64,000 nt of DNA from Devosia sp. Root635 (GTDB lineage: Bacteria > Pseudomonadota > Alphaproteobacteria > Rhizobiales > Devosiaceae). The stretch covers positions 62,001 to 126,000 of the forward strand of contig NZ_LMGZ01000022.1 in assembly GCF_001427605.1 (NCBI RefSeq), written 5' to 3'. The notes beneath the pieces are model-generated. The model saw nothing but the letters and a program-made list of their open reading frames with translations, was not told the DNA's origin and searched no databases. Positions 34,785 through 42,394 of this stretch are shown piece after piece (positions within the stretch are counted from its first letter, which is position 1; each line of letters starts with the position of its first letter). The position numbers and the translations under genes are program-made.

Positions 34785-34848
34785 TTAAGCACGGTGCTTG
34801 TTGACAATCAATGCCGCCCATGAAACAAGGTTAAGCACGGTGCTTAAC
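34785..34848. promoter_or_regulatory. Divergent control region with two palindromic operators
   Basis: Two copies of TTAAGCACGGTGCTT lie 45 bases apart: 34785-34799, and 34830-34848, where the palindrome GTTAAGCAC-G-GTGCTTAAC is perfect over 9-bp arms. A TTGACA box lies at 34801-34806 between them. The sites separate two divergent ribbon-helix-helix genes and are the probable operators of one or both. Confidence 0.75.
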
Positions 34849-34870
34849 ATCGCGTCCATGGAGACAACAT

Positions 34871-35068
34871 TTGTCCCGTTCTGACCCACAATTGAACATC
34901 CGGATACCAGCGCTTTTGCGTGACCGACTCCGTGAAAGTGCGGAAGCAAACCGCCGATCGGTGACCGCAGAAATCGTCCACTACCTCGACCGCGCACTCG
35001 CGGCCGAAAATGAAAATGGCCCGGCAAGCGTTCGAGCGCTTCCGGACCAGGAGCCAACCACCCCCTGA
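34871..35068 (+). CDS. Arc-family ribbon-helix-helix protein
   Basis: The 65-residue protein shows the Arc fold: SDPQLNIRIPALLRDRLRES, then RRSVTAEIVHYLDRAL. It lacks the coiled coil of its divergent neighbour. The start is TTG, with GGAG at suitable distance; no ATG is available in frame. It may act like a Cro-type counterpart that opens the rightward operon of the element. Translation of the following genes is closely spaced. Confidence 0.7.
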   Translation: MSRSDPQLNIRIPALLRDRLRESAEANRRSVTAEIVHYLDRALAAENENGPASVRALPDQEPTTP

Positions 35069-35080
35069 AAGGATAGATCA

Positions 35081-35458
35081 ATGCTCAGCAATGAGAATAG
35101 CACCGGCACGACCGGTGAAGCAAGTCGCGGATTGACCAGGCGCGCTGCGCTGGTGGGCTCCCTCGCCACCCTCATCATCCCGCCGGCGATGGCCAGCAGC
35201 CTCATGCAGGAGCTCCCCCAGGCTCCTATGACAGCCAAGGAGCGGGCCGACTTCCACTTGGCAGAGTTCGCCAGGGCGATGGATGAGCTCAAGCCGGCAG
35301 ACGCCCATTCCTGGGGCGCAACGATAGGAGGCGATGGCACGGGCCGGGCCTGGAGCAAGCGTCACGCAATCTTTCGTCTCCCTGATCCCGAAATCGAGCA
35401 ACGACTGAAGCGGCCCTTCCTGATCGACCGCATGGTCTCTCTCGGAGAGACGCCATGA
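35081..35458 (+). CDS. Hypothetical phage-type protein with Tat-like leader
   Basis: The 125-residue product begins with about 17 polar residues, then a twin-arginine-like leader (LTRRAALVGSLATLIIPPAMA) that could direct export or anchor the protein. The rest is polar with an HSWGATIGGDGTG segment. No family is recognised. It belongs to the tightly packed rightward run of genes of the element and its stop overlaps the next start (ATGA). Confidence 0.55.
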   Translation: MLSNENSTGTTGEASRGLTRRAALVGSLATLIIPPAMASSLMQELPQAPMTAKERADFHLAEFARAMDELKPADAHSWGATIGGDGTGRAWSKRHAIFRLPDPEIEQRLKRPFLIDRMVSLGETP

Positions 35459-35631
35459 CGCACCGCGAGCGCCTTGAAGCCCTTATCGAAGATGCCATCG
35501 CCCTGCTCGATGAGCTCGACGGTGACTGCGACCGCGAGGATGACGGCACGGCAGAACCCTGGCTTGGCTGGACGCGCCAAGGCGCCATCGGCAACCGCCT
35601 CGACCTTGAGGAGCCAGACCATGCAGCCTGA
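35455..35631 (+). CDS. Small acidic phage-type protein
   Basis: The 58-residue frame begins at an ATG overlapping the previous stop and ends 11 bases inside the next gene. The product is strongly acidic (LLDELDGDCDREDDG) and ends with a GWTRQGAIGNRLDLEEPD segment of a type common in small genes of alphaproteobacterial prophages. Function unknown. Confidence 0.6.
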   Translation: MTHRERLEALIEDAIALLDELDGDCDREDDGTAEPWLGWTRQGAIGNRLDLEEPDHAA

Positions 35632-35821
35632 CCATCAAGCCCAGCCCCTCGACCTCGTATGGGGCGCCGATGCCATCGGCAAGGCCATCGGCCGCAGTGA
35701 GCGGCAGGCCAAACACATGATGGCCAATGGGCAGATCCCGGCCCGAAAAATTCAGGGGCGCTGGGTCGCGTCTCTGACCAAACTCCGGAAGCACTTTGAG
35801 GCGGAGGTCAGCACCCAATGA
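35621..35821 (+). CDS. Small helix-turn-helix DNA-binding protein
   Basis: The 66-residue product is a compact winged helix-turn-helix: LVWGADAIGKAIGRSERQAK, then the recognition part HMMANGQIPARKIQGRW. It resembles excisionase-like or replication-initiation DNA-binding proteins of phages. It overlaps the upstream gene by 11 bases and the downstream gene by four. It could serve as the excisionase of this element, as none is next to the integrase. Confidence 0.65.
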   Translation: MQPDHQAQPLDLVWGADAIGKAIGRSERQAKHMMANGQIPARKIQGRWVASLTKLRKHFEAEVSTQ

Positions 35822-36126
35822 GCGACCCCGTTCAGGAATACGCCGACGCACTTTTCGACCTGATGAAATCCGGTGGAGCCGCGACTGCCGATGAATGCTT
35901 CGGCATCCAGTTGGCGCTGCCGGAAGGCTCCCCTTCTGAAGCCTATGAAGACGTTTATGGGACAGCGGTCACCACCATGAGCGAGATGGTGCTTGTCATC
36001 GCCCGGCGCCGAAGGGTGCCCGCCGACGTGAAGATAGACCGCATGCTGTTATCGATGGCAATGGAGGCTTTCGACCGGCGCTGGGCTGATCTCAATGCGC
36101 GCCTGGCGCCGGGCGGTGCAGCATGA
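35818..36126 (+). CDS. Hypothetical phage-type protein
   Basis: The 102-residue soluble, helical protein (ADALFDLMKSGGAATADE at its start, IDRMLLSMAMEAFDRRW near the end) is not recognised. Four-base overlaps at both ends place it firmly in the early operon of the element. Confidence 0.55.
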   Translation: MSDPVQEYADALFDLMKSGGAATADECFGIQLALPEGSPSEAYEDVYGTAVTTMSEMVLVIARRRRVPADVKIDRMLLSMAMEAFDRRWADLNARLAPGGAA

Positions 36127-36383
36127 TGCGGAGTAACTTTGCCCACGGCCGCCGCCGCTGGCGCACCCTATGGCCCACAAGGGGCGCGCACAATGTGCGC
36201 ACCCCTCCAGATCCTCACCGCGCCCAATTGGTGGTGGCAGTCGCCATCCGCGATGGCAGGCTTGAGCGCGGCCCCTGCGAGGTCTGTCAGGCGGTGGAAG
36301 GCGTCGAGGCCCATATCCCTGACCCGGCCCAGCCCTTCGCCCTATCCTGGCGCTGCCCACCCCATATGCCGGGGCGCCAATGA
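36123..36383 (+). CDS. Small HNH-like zinc-binding protein
   Basis: The 86-residue protein has a treble-clef-like pattern: CEVCQAVEGVEAHIPDPAQP, then LSWRCPPHM. Two Cys pairs (C-x2-C and C-x2-H) with a central H suit a zinc-bound HNH-like fold of a type common in small phage proteins beside replication genes. The catalytic histidines of true HNH nucleases are incomplete, so DNA binding without cleavage is possible. It overlaps both neighbours by four bases. Confidence 0.55.
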   Translation: MMRSNFAHGRRRWRTLWPTRGAHNVRTPPDPHRAQLVVAVAIRDGRLERGPCEVCQAVEGVEAHIPDPAQPFALSWRCPPHMPGRQ

Positions 36384-37186
36384 CCAGCTCTCAGCCGTGG
36401 GTTCGGCTCTTTCCCGGCGAGTGGCTTGCCACCACGCGGGGGATGACGGCTGCGGAGACCGGGGTGCTCATCACGCTGCGGTGCATGATGTTTGAGCGCC
36501 AGGGCCCGATACCAAGGGACGATGCCCGCCATGCGCGGCTTTGTGGCATGCCGGCAGGCACCTTTAAGCGCATCCTGGCGTCTCTAATCGCTGAGGAAAT
36601 GGTCAGCGCGGACGGCGACAATCTATGGTCCGGCGAGGTTGAAACTGAGCTAAGTCACCGACACAAAATCACGAACGCAGCACGCGAAAAGGCAAACACG
36701 CGGTGGACTGGAAAAGGTAAGAAAATCAATGCTGGAGATGATGCTGTGGCAATGCAAGCGCATAGCGACAGCATTGCAAACCAGAACCAGAATATAACCC
36801 CTATAGGCCCTGAGGGCCATGAGCATGCGATTGACCTGGCTGGAATGTCCCGCAACATCCGAGACTATGCCGCCATGGGAATCAGCCGGGATGCCGCGCT
36901 GGCCGTGCAGTGCCAGCAATGCGGCGCCGAGGCTGGGGCAGGATGTGCCGGCGTTCGAGGCCAAGGCAGGGATGCACCACACATCGAACGCTACCAGCTC
37001 GTCGCCAAGCTGCGGGAAGCGGCGAAGTCCGAAACCGCCACCCTGCCGATAGTGCGAGAGGGCGACCCGCTCGTGCCGTTCTTGGCCAAGGTCAGGGGCA
37101 GGGAGATCATCTTCGGCACTCGTGGCACCGTGACCGCCACAACAGCCGAACTGGAAGCCGCCAAGGCGCTGGCAGGTGCAGCATGA
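36380..37186 (+). CDS. DUF1376-domain protein, probable replication protein
   Basis: The 268-residue protein begins with a DUF1376 domain: PWVRLFPGEWLATTRGMTAA, an ETGVLITLRCMMF helix and a CGMPAGTFKRILASLI winged-helix part. These proteins stand where phages have their replication initiator (lambda O-like). A later C-x2-C...C...H segment (QCQQCGAEAGAGCAG to APHIERYQ) could bind zinc. It follows the HNH-like gene with a four-base overlap. It is the best candidate for the replication function of the element. Confidence 0.65.
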   Translation: MTSSQPWVRLFPGEWLATTRGMTAAETGVLITLRCMMFERQGPIPRDDARHARLCGMPAGTFKRILASLIAEEMVSADGDNLWSGEVETELSHRHKITNAAREKANTRWTGKGKKINAGDDAVAMQAHSDSIANQNQNITPIGPEGHEHAIDLAGMSRNIRDYAAMGISRDAALAVQCQQCGAEAGAGCAGVRGQGRDAPHIERYQLVAKLREAAKSETATLPIVREGDPLVPFLAKVRGREIIFGTRGTVTATTAELEAAKALAGAA

Positions 37187-37308
37187 CCAGGGGCGGGGCC
37201 ATCAGGAACTCGCCAGCGACGGGCCGCTCCACCGGCTGGGGTCTAAATCATCCGTTTTTGCAGATTGATGTTCTGAGAGGTCCAATCTGCAATTGGCGGT
37301 GGCCATGA
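37183..37308 (+). CDS. Possible 41-residue protein
   Basis: A short frame overlaps the stop of the DUF1376 gene (ATGA) and its own stop overlaps the next start (ATGA). This linkage is the only support. The product is basic at the start and Trp-rich at the end (ICNWRWP). Confidence 0.35.
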   Translation: MTRGGAIRNSPATGRSTGWGLNHPFLQIDVLRGPICNWRWP

Positions 37309-37514
37309 AGTCGGCAGCGGAACGGCAGCGGGAGCGTCGGCGCCGGCAGCGGGATGGCGCAATCCTGGTAACGGTCGAGATCAAGCCCAGAGCGCGGGAG
37401 GTATTCACATCCGCCCGGTGGATTCGGGAATGGGACGAGGACAGCCCGGAAGCGGTGGCGGCGGCGGTCCAGCGGCTTGTGGACGAGATGCGCGTCGATG
37501 GTGGCGAGGAATAG
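37305..37514 (+). CDS. Small basic/acidic hypothetical protein
   Basis: The 69-residue product has a very basic N-terminus (RQRERRRRQRD), a beta-rich middle (GAILVTVEIKPRAREV) and an acidic helix. The layout recalls a small nucleic-acid-binding protein of phages, but I do not recognise a family. It is the last gene of the overlapping early run. Confidence 0.5.
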   Translation: MKSAAERQRERRRRQRDGAILVTVEIKPRAREVFTSARWIREWDEDSPEAVAAAVQRLVDEMRVDGGEE

Positions 37515-37587
37515 ACCTGTCACGCCGTGACGCTTCGGCCAAATCGACTTTGCTAGATTCGGCGAAACTGATTTGGAGACCATCATC

Positions 37588-38616
37588 GTGCGAGCAATCG
37601 TTTCTCACCCATCCGCTAAGCCTTCGGCAATTATGGCGCTGGCCGTTGCCAAGTATCGCTCGACAGTTCTCCGTCAGGACATCGAGCCGATGCTGAAAGC
37701 CATTCGCGGTGGCGATGACGCCCTCGCGCTGCTGACCAGGGCCACGGTTGCGCCGGGTAATACCGCCACCAGCGGCTGGGCCGCGCAACTGGCCCATACT
37801 GCCTTCGGCGACTATTTGGGCAGCCTGGCCGGTTCGGCCGCATCCCAGATCATGGCGCTGGGCATGACCGTCCCCTTCATCGCCGCGAACCAATACATCG
37901 CCCCGACACGCAACACCGCACCAGCAACGCTGCCCTGGGTTGGCGAATCCGCGCCGATCCCGGTTCGGGCCTTCGACTTCCAGGGCCTGCTTCTGAAGCC
38001 GAAAAAGATGGGTGCCATCAGCGTCATCAGCCGCGAGCTTGCCAAGCGTGCCGGCGGTCAGTCCGCGGTGCGCCAGATGCTGCATGAGGACGCTGAGCTC
38101 GCGCTCGACAGCGCCTATTTCAGCGATGCAGCCGAGGACAATGTGACCCACGCCGGATTGCTCAACGGCGTGACACCGATCGATGGATATGCCGGTGGTG
38201 ACCTGAGCGCTTTCCAAGAGGACGTTGGCGCAATACTGGCTGTGATCGGCCCGCGAAATTCCGGGCGTATCGTCTATGTGACTGGTCATTACGCGGCCGA
38301 GCGCATCAGCCTCAAGTTCCCCGACTTCAAGGGCGCCGTGATCGGTTCGCCGGCCGTGGCCGACGCCACGCTGATCGGTATCGACGCCGGCAGCCTGGTG
38401 CATTCCTTCGGCGACTTCGACGTTGATGCCTCGACCGACGCGGTGGTGCATATGAACGACGATCCGCTGGAGATCGTGGCAGACAATGGCGCGGTTGCCG
38501 ACCCGACCCGTTCGGTTTTCCAGACCGATTGCGTGGCCCTGCGCATCTTGGGCGATGTGGCCTTTGGCGCCCGCAAGCCGAACGCCGTGGCCGTGGTCGA
38601 AGGCGTCACCTGGTAG
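37588..38616 (+). CDS. HK97-type major capsid protein
   Basis: The 342-residue protein has the features of HK97-fold capsid proteins without the N-terminal delta or protease part: an early helix, an APATLPWVGESAPIPVR segment (N-arm to E-loop), ISVISRELAKRAGG (spine helix), ALDSAYFSDAA and a C-terminal MNDDPLEIVADNG axial strand. The GTG at 37588 with GGAG nine bases upstream is preferred; a TTG 15 bases upstream is in frame. It stands alone, as no portal, protease or large terminase gene is seen in the 10.4-kb element. This is typical of a satellite that redirects capsid assembly, or of a strongly reduced prophage. Confidence 0.8.
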   Translation: MRAIVSHPSAKPSAIMALAVAKYRSTVLRQDIEPMLKAIRGGDDALALLTRATVAPGNTATSGWAAQLAHTAFGDYLGSLAGSAASQIMALGMTVPFIAANQYIAPTRNTAPATLPWVGESAPIPVRAFDFQGLLLKPKKMGAISVISRELAKRAGGQSAVRQMLHEDAELALDSAYFSDAAEDNVTHAGLLNGVTPIDGYAGGDLSAFQEDVGAILAVIGPRNSGRIVYVTGHYAAERISLKFPDFKGAVIGSPAVADATLIGIDAGSLVHSFGDFDVDASTDAVVHMNDDPLEIVADNGAVADPTRSVFQTDCVALRILGDVAFGARKPNAVAVVEGVTW

Positions 38617-38706
38617 TTTCAGAGATCCCGCTCACGCGGGCCTTTCGGGGGATGGCGGCGCTGGTTGCTCACGGCGCCGCCGACCCGGAGAACGGAGACG
38701 ACGATA

Positions 38707-39009
38707 ATGTCGGCAACTAAAGAAGCGGATGGATTTGGAGAGCTGATGGAAAAGCTCACGCCTGCTGCCTTGGACTTGGTTCGAGGGGTGTTGGTCGAGC
38801 GCCAGGCTAAGGCCCCGCAGGTGGTGGCTTACACGCAAGGCACCCATTCGGGCGTAATCCATGCGCTCGCCGAAAGCCTGGTCTTTGCGAAGGCCCTAAA
38901 TGCTGAAGCAATGCAGCGCATCGCCTCACTTGAAGCCAGGATCGCTGGGATCGAGGGTAGGAGCCTCAAGCCCCGCATTCGGGTGCCGGCAAGGGTGATC
39001 TACAAATGA
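38707..39009 (+). CDS. Hypothetical protein after the capsid gene
   Basis: The 100-residue product has a helical N-terminus (FGELMEKLTPAALDLVRGVL) and a central coiled-coil-like part (ALNAEAMQRIASLEARIAGI), ending in a basic tail. It might be a head decoration, scaffold or regulatory protein. A start codon at 38707 is favoured over an upstream in-frame start because it follows GGAGACG. Its stop overlaps the next gene by four bases. Confidence 0.55.
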   Translation: MSATKEADGFGELMEKLTPAALDLVRGVLVERQAKAPQVVAYTQGTHSGVIHALAESLVFAKALNAEAMQRIASLEARIAGIEGRSLKPRIRVPARVIYK

Positions 39010-39218
39010 GCGCGCTGGATCGCGTGCTGGCCGAGGCCGAGCTTGAATTGAACGTTGCCGCTGCTGATGCGCTGATCGCCTATGCGCAGCGCTTGGAGGC
39101 ATCTGGCGACCCCGAGACCGTCACGAAGGTCGATGTCTATGCCCACACGCTCAAGGGCTGGCGAGACGCTGCGATGAACCGCATCGCGCATGCCGCTGCC
39201 GGCCGGGTGCTGCATTGA
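39006..39218 (+). CDS. Small helical hypothetical protein
   Basis: The 70-residue product is almost entirely helical (VLAEAELELNVAAADALIAY). Its start overlaps the previous stop (ATGA). No family is recognised. The position between capsid and terminase small subunit suggests a head-related or packaging role. Confidence 0.5.
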   Translation: MSALDRVLAEAELELNVAAADALIAYAQRLEASGDPETVTKVDVYAHTLKGWRDAAMNRIAHAAAGRVLH

Positions 39219-39321
39219 TGACCGGGGGGGGCATACAGGAAATCCAGCCGGCGGGGAGGGTACACCGGTCTGGGTCAAGCGTTCGCGGTCCGACGAAAAA
39301 TAGAGGGGAGGGTTTGAGCCC

Positions 39322-39756
39322 ATGACCAAAATCACAGCGATCGACGGCGGCGATGGAATGCCACCTGAACCGGACTGGTCGACAACCTACACCGACGTAT
39401 TTGATCTGGCGCTGGCCCATGAAACATGGGGCCAGGTGACCCGTGAGATGAAGGAAGCTGGCACTCTGGCGGTGGTCAATGGCCATGCCATTCAGCGCCT
39501 GGTCAATTTCCGCATCATCTATGAGCGGGCAGCACGGACGGCCGCCGAACAGGGCGCGGTCATCAAGGCTAAGAAAAGCGGCGTGCTGCAGTATTCGCCG
39601 CACTGGATTGTGGCGCGCCAGGCGAGCGACACGATGCGCGCGCTCGAGGCCGATCTCGGCATATCGCCCCTTCGCCGCAGCAAGGCCGGCAAGGCCATGA
39701 AGCGCGCCGCGGCGAAACCATCCGACAAATACCTGGGACGAAAGGATCAGATCTGA
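39322..39756 (+). CDS. Phage terminase small subunit, P27 family-like
   Basis: The 144-residue protein resembles P27-type small terminase subunits: a helical core (ETWGQVTREMKEAGTLAVVN), a RLVNFRIIYERAARTA helix, the GVLQYSPHWIVARQASDTMR segment and a C-terminal LGISPLRRSKAG motif. Small terminases recognise the packaging site and hand DNA to the large subunit. No large subunit is encoded in this element, so it would need one from a helper phage; this is how phage satellites redirect packaging. The ATG follows GGAGGG. Confidence 0.8.
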   Translation: MTKITAIDGGDGMPPEPDWSTTYTDVFDLALAHETWGQVTREMKEAGTLAVVNGHAIQRLVNFRIIYERAARTAAEQGAVIKAKKSGVLQYSPHWIVARQASDTMRALEADLGISPLRRSKAGKAMKRAAAKPSDKYLGRKDQI

Positions 39757-39995
39757 TGAATAGCGCAGCTCGACCACTCTTGATTGCCGCGTTTCTTTTG
39801 GCTTTAGCGGGCCCCGCGCATGCCGAGCCATTGACTTTGTTCTTCACCGGCATCGGCCTTGGAATAACCGGTGGCGGTGCCACCTTGGCCGGCGTATCAC
39901 TGGCAACGGGGGCAATGGGCGCAGGCATTGCAGTGGGGGCTTTCCTACCTCGTAGCCTCCTTGGCAAGCTGATGCGGAAGGCGACTCCGAAATGA
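39756..39995 (+). CDS. Small membrane or secreted protein
   Basis: The 79-residue product has a signal-like N-terminus (LLIAAFLLALAGPAHAE, cleavage near residue 25) and a glycine-rich hydrophobic remainder (ITGGGATLAGVSLATGAMG). It could be a small membrane protein. Its start touches the terminase stop (TGATG) and its stop overlaps the next start, so the three genes are coupled. Confidence 0.55.
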   Translation: MNSAARPLLIAAFLLALAGPAHAEPLTLFFTGIGLGITGGGATLAGVSLATGAMGAGIAVGAFLPRSLLGKLMRKATPK

Positions 39996-40660
39996 CGGTC
40001 ATCAACCTGCACATTGGGGCGGATGCAGCCCATATCGTCACCGACATGGGCGTGGTCGACTACGCCACCGGCATCATCGTGGGCCTAGCTCACAAGGTGA
40101 TCTGGCTGCCTCGGATCAACGCTGCCCTTGCAATCTCCGGCGGCGTCAATGCCAGCGAATACATGCGCGGCTATTTTTACTCCCGCCCTCCGGAGACGCC
40201 TGGCGATGCCGAGTATGGGATGCGGACATACTTGGAGGAGGCGATAGAGCGGCGGGGCAGTGCCGGCATTGATCCTCTCGGTGAATTCGTCCTGATGATC
40301 GCGGGCTGCGACGATGGCCGCCCATTTGGCACGACATGTGTAGTCTCTGACCTGGCCGGCGGCGCGCAGGTGGCGATATTCGCAGGCGACTTCGCCCTTC
40401 CCCCTATGCCGCAACTCCCGCCTGTCTCTGCCTACGATGCAGACTTCATGGCCAGCGCGCTCGACCTGATCACCAAGCAACGCGACACGCCGGCAGAGCT
40501 ACCGGGCGGGGCTATGGGCCGGGTGGCGTCAGGTGCGGCGATCCTCACCACCCTCAGACCTGACAGCATCAACAGCACTGTACTCACGGCATGGCCCGAT
40601 CGGGTCGGCGATAGCGTCAAGCCAGACCATGTTCCTTTGATCACAACGCCGAGCACCTAA
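39992..40660 (+). CDS. Hypothetical protein, possibly Ntn-hydrolase-like
   Basis: The 222-residue protein starts with paired strands (TVINLHIGADAAHIVTDMGV, then KVIWLPRINAALAISGG) that recall the start of proteasome-like N-terminal-nucleophile hydrolases, where a short strand is followed by a D-G/D-M turn and a lysine-bearing strand. No N-terminal Thr/Ser/Cys after the Met is conserved in the classical way (Thr2 is present). The similarity is suggestive only. It is the last rightward gene of the element and overlaps its neighbour by four bases. Confidence 0.45.
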   Translation: MTVINLHIGADAAHIVTDMGVVDYATGIIVGLAHKVIWLPRINAALAISGGVNASEYMRGYFYSRPPETPGDAEYGMRTYLEEAIERRGSAGIDPLGEFVLMIAGCDDGRPFGTTCVVSDLAGGAQVAIFAGDFALPPMPQLPPVSAYDADFMASALDLITKQRDTPAELPGGAMGRVASGAAILTTLRPDSINSTVLTAWPDRVGDSVKPDHVPLITTPST

Positions 40661-40931
40661 CTTATTGCCAAGGCTATGCGGTGGAGACCGCAGAGCCCTG
40701 TAGGGGGGGCGGTCAGAAGTCTGCAAGGCAGCCGGGGGCCGGACCACGTGGGGGCTCACGTAGAGGTTTTTTCCTCTGGTGGAAGTTCGCAAGTGCGAAC
40801 CACTTCTGCGAAACACTCTAAGCCATTGATTTAGCGCAATATGGTGGTTCGCAGTTCGCAGTGGCTTGCACGAAAAGTACGCAGCAGGTTCGCAGTGCGA
40901 ACCAAGGTGCGAACCACGTGGGCCGGCCCAC
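40661..40931. repeat. Cluster of TTCGCA / TGCGAA repeats (iteron-like)
   Basis: Eight copies of the hexamer, in both orientations, lie between 40786 and 40913. Two form palindromes: GTTCGCA-AG-TGCGAAC at 40785-40800 and GGTTCGCA-G-TGCGAACC at 40887-40903. Two more stand in tandem at 40846-40860. The cluster is flanked by two similar blocks starting ACCACGTGGG (40743 and 40914). No gene is present. This could be a replication origin, a packaging site or a multi-site operator. Confidence 0.6.
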
Positions 40932-41120
40932 CTAGAGCCTCCAGAGCAAGATGACGGCGATCGCCACGAGCAGCAGGCAGATGGCTAGCAGCAAGCCCAT
41001 CATTGTCGCGCGCTGTTCCTGCGCAATTCCCAGCAGCTTGTTGGTCCGCTCCGGTGATCCATCAGGTGGATCGGACCGCATCATTTCTTCAAGTCGTCTG
41101 CTCAACGGCCCACCCTCCAA
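40932..41120 (-). CDS. Small single-pass membrane protein
   Basis: The 62-residue product has a charged N-terminal half (SRRLEEMMRSDPPDGSPERT) and one C-terminal membrane helix (MGLLLAICLLLVAIAVILLW). Topology suggests a tail-anchored cytoplasmic domain. It is transcribed leftward towards the repeat cluster. Function unknown. Confidence 0.5.
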   Translation of the reverse strand: MEGGPLSRRLEEMMRSDPPDGSPERTNKLLGIAQEQRATMMGLLLAICLLLVAIAVILLWRL

Positions 41121-41166
41121 TATCGTGCTTGTCGACCATCGCTGTTCGGGACGGCAAGTCTCAGGG

Positions 41167-41454
41167 TTAGGCCTGGGGCTTCTTCGGGATCAGTCGCTCG
41201 AGCAGGTCCGCAGTATCGGCCGTGTTCCGGTCGATCCTCGCCAGGCGGTAAACAACTGCGCCGATAGCAAGCAACAGCAGACCGGAAAACATCAGGCCAA
41301 AGCCTGGCGCCACCGCCATCACCGCGCCAAGTGATGCAGCCCCACTATAGGGCGCTGTTTGATCTATCGACCGCATCGCTCTGACGGTCAGCCCTACCCA
41401 TGCACCGCCAGCAATGATCGTCACCCACCCGAGCAGCGAAAAGACGTATGACAT
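41167..41454 (-). CDS. Small two-helix membrane protein
   Basis: The 95-residue product has two membrane helices (VFSLLGWVTIIAGGAWVGL and GFGLMFSGLLLLAIGAVVY) and a short charged tail (DTADLLERLIPKK). It is followed by the single-helix gene at 41120 on the same strand. Such small membrane proteins are common at the edges of prophages and satellites and may block superinfection, which is only inference. Confidence 0.5.
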   Translation of the reverse strand: MSYVFSLLGWVTIIAGGAWVGLTVRAMRSIDQTAPYSGAASLGAVMAVAPGFGLMFSGLLLLAIGAVVYRLARIDRNTADTADLLERLIPKKPQA

Positions 41455-41614
41455 TAGCCCCTCCCATGTCGCGCCTGTGTCGCGTGGCGCAGCCGTACGA
41501 TAGCGGACGTCCCTGATTCCTCAATGACTTAGCTGGACGCAACAAGCGCGACATGGAAACGATGAGCGCCGTAGTCAGCACTCTCGCAAACCATTGATTT
41601 TATTAAGGAAAAAA

Positions 41615-41663
41615 TGGTGCCCGGGACCGGAATCGAACCAGTGACACGCGGATTTTCAATCCG
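41615..41663 (-). repeat. tRNA-Phe 3' fragment, att site between satellite and prophage
   Basis: The 49 bases are identical to 31226-31274: the CCA end, acceptor strand, T arm, variable loop and GAA anticodon arm of tRNA-Phe on the minus strand. Identity stops inside the 5' strand of the anticodon stem, and no acceptor 5' strand follows. It bounds the 10.4-kb element on the right and is probably the left end of the prophage. Confidence 0.85.
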
Positions 41664-41755
41664 GCTTCATGCCATATATTTCGGGGCTTCCGGCCGTCCA
41701 TGTGCCATCCATGTGTCATGGATGGAGGCGACCAATCGTCACTGAGGCTTGAGTT

Positions 41756-42394
41756 TCAATCATCCCACTCGGCGTAAAGGTGTCCGCCGAACACGGATAC
41801 CACTTTGGCGATGGCCTCATGGCTGACGTGTCGGTCGTTCTGTCCGGAGATGATGCGCTGGCAGCCGAGTGCGCGGGTCAGCGTCTGCAATTTCACACCG
41901 CGGACGCTTGCCTCGGCTATCACGTCGGCGACGACTGGCGTGGCAGCGACCCTGTGAGGCCTCTTTACGATGCCGAGATGTTCGCGACGGCCCTCCACCG
42001 CCGCCACCGTCCGACCAAGCATCAACGCGACCTGCCGATCTGTGTGGGTGGGAGCGAGCCGATCGACGACGTGGTCTTCGGCCTTCGACCACCGCCTCAT
42101 CGTCCGAAGCCCCAACTTGCAGGAGCGATTGTAGATGGAGCACCTGGAGCGACCGGGCAGGCGCAGCTCGGCTTTTGCCAGGTCTGGATGGCACCTGCGC
42201 AATATCTTGTCCTCAGCAAGAGTCCACTCCGCGCCCTTTGCCCGCACCCCCAAGCGTGGTGCTCGGTTGCGCAGCGACTTTGGTTCGCGGTGGGGGAGCA
42301 ATTCCAATAGTAGCTTGCGCCCAGATGCTGATCGCCAGTGCTTGCGGATCAGATCATCCTCCCAGGGCTGATAGCGGTTTTCACGCTTGCCCAT
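41756..42394 (-). CDS. Myb/SANT-like helix-turn-helix protein
   Basis: The 212-residue protein contains repeated W-x-x-x-E-D-x-x-(I/L) units typical of Myb/SANT-like folds: YQPWEDDLIRKHW, AEWTLAEDKILRRC and RRWSKAEDHVVDRL, each followed by a helix ending in R-x-x-x-L-G-(I/V/L). Three tandem DNA-binding units are thus likely. Such proteins are found as regulators in alphaproteobacterial phages. It lies just inside the att site and overlaps the end of the related gene at 42968. The ATG at 42394 is used; a GTG 27 bases upstream is in frame. Confidence 0.6.
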   Translation of the reverse strand: MGKRENRYQPWEDDLIRKHWRSASGRKLLLELLPHREPKSLRNRAPRLGVRAKGAEWTLAEDKILRRCHPDLAKAELRLPGRSRCSIYNRSCKLGLRTMRRWSKAEDHVVDRLAPTHTDRQVALMLGRTVAAVEGRREHLGIVKRPHRVAATPVVADVIAEASVRGVKLQTLTRALGCQRIISGQNDRHVSHEAIAKVVSVFGGHLYAEWDD

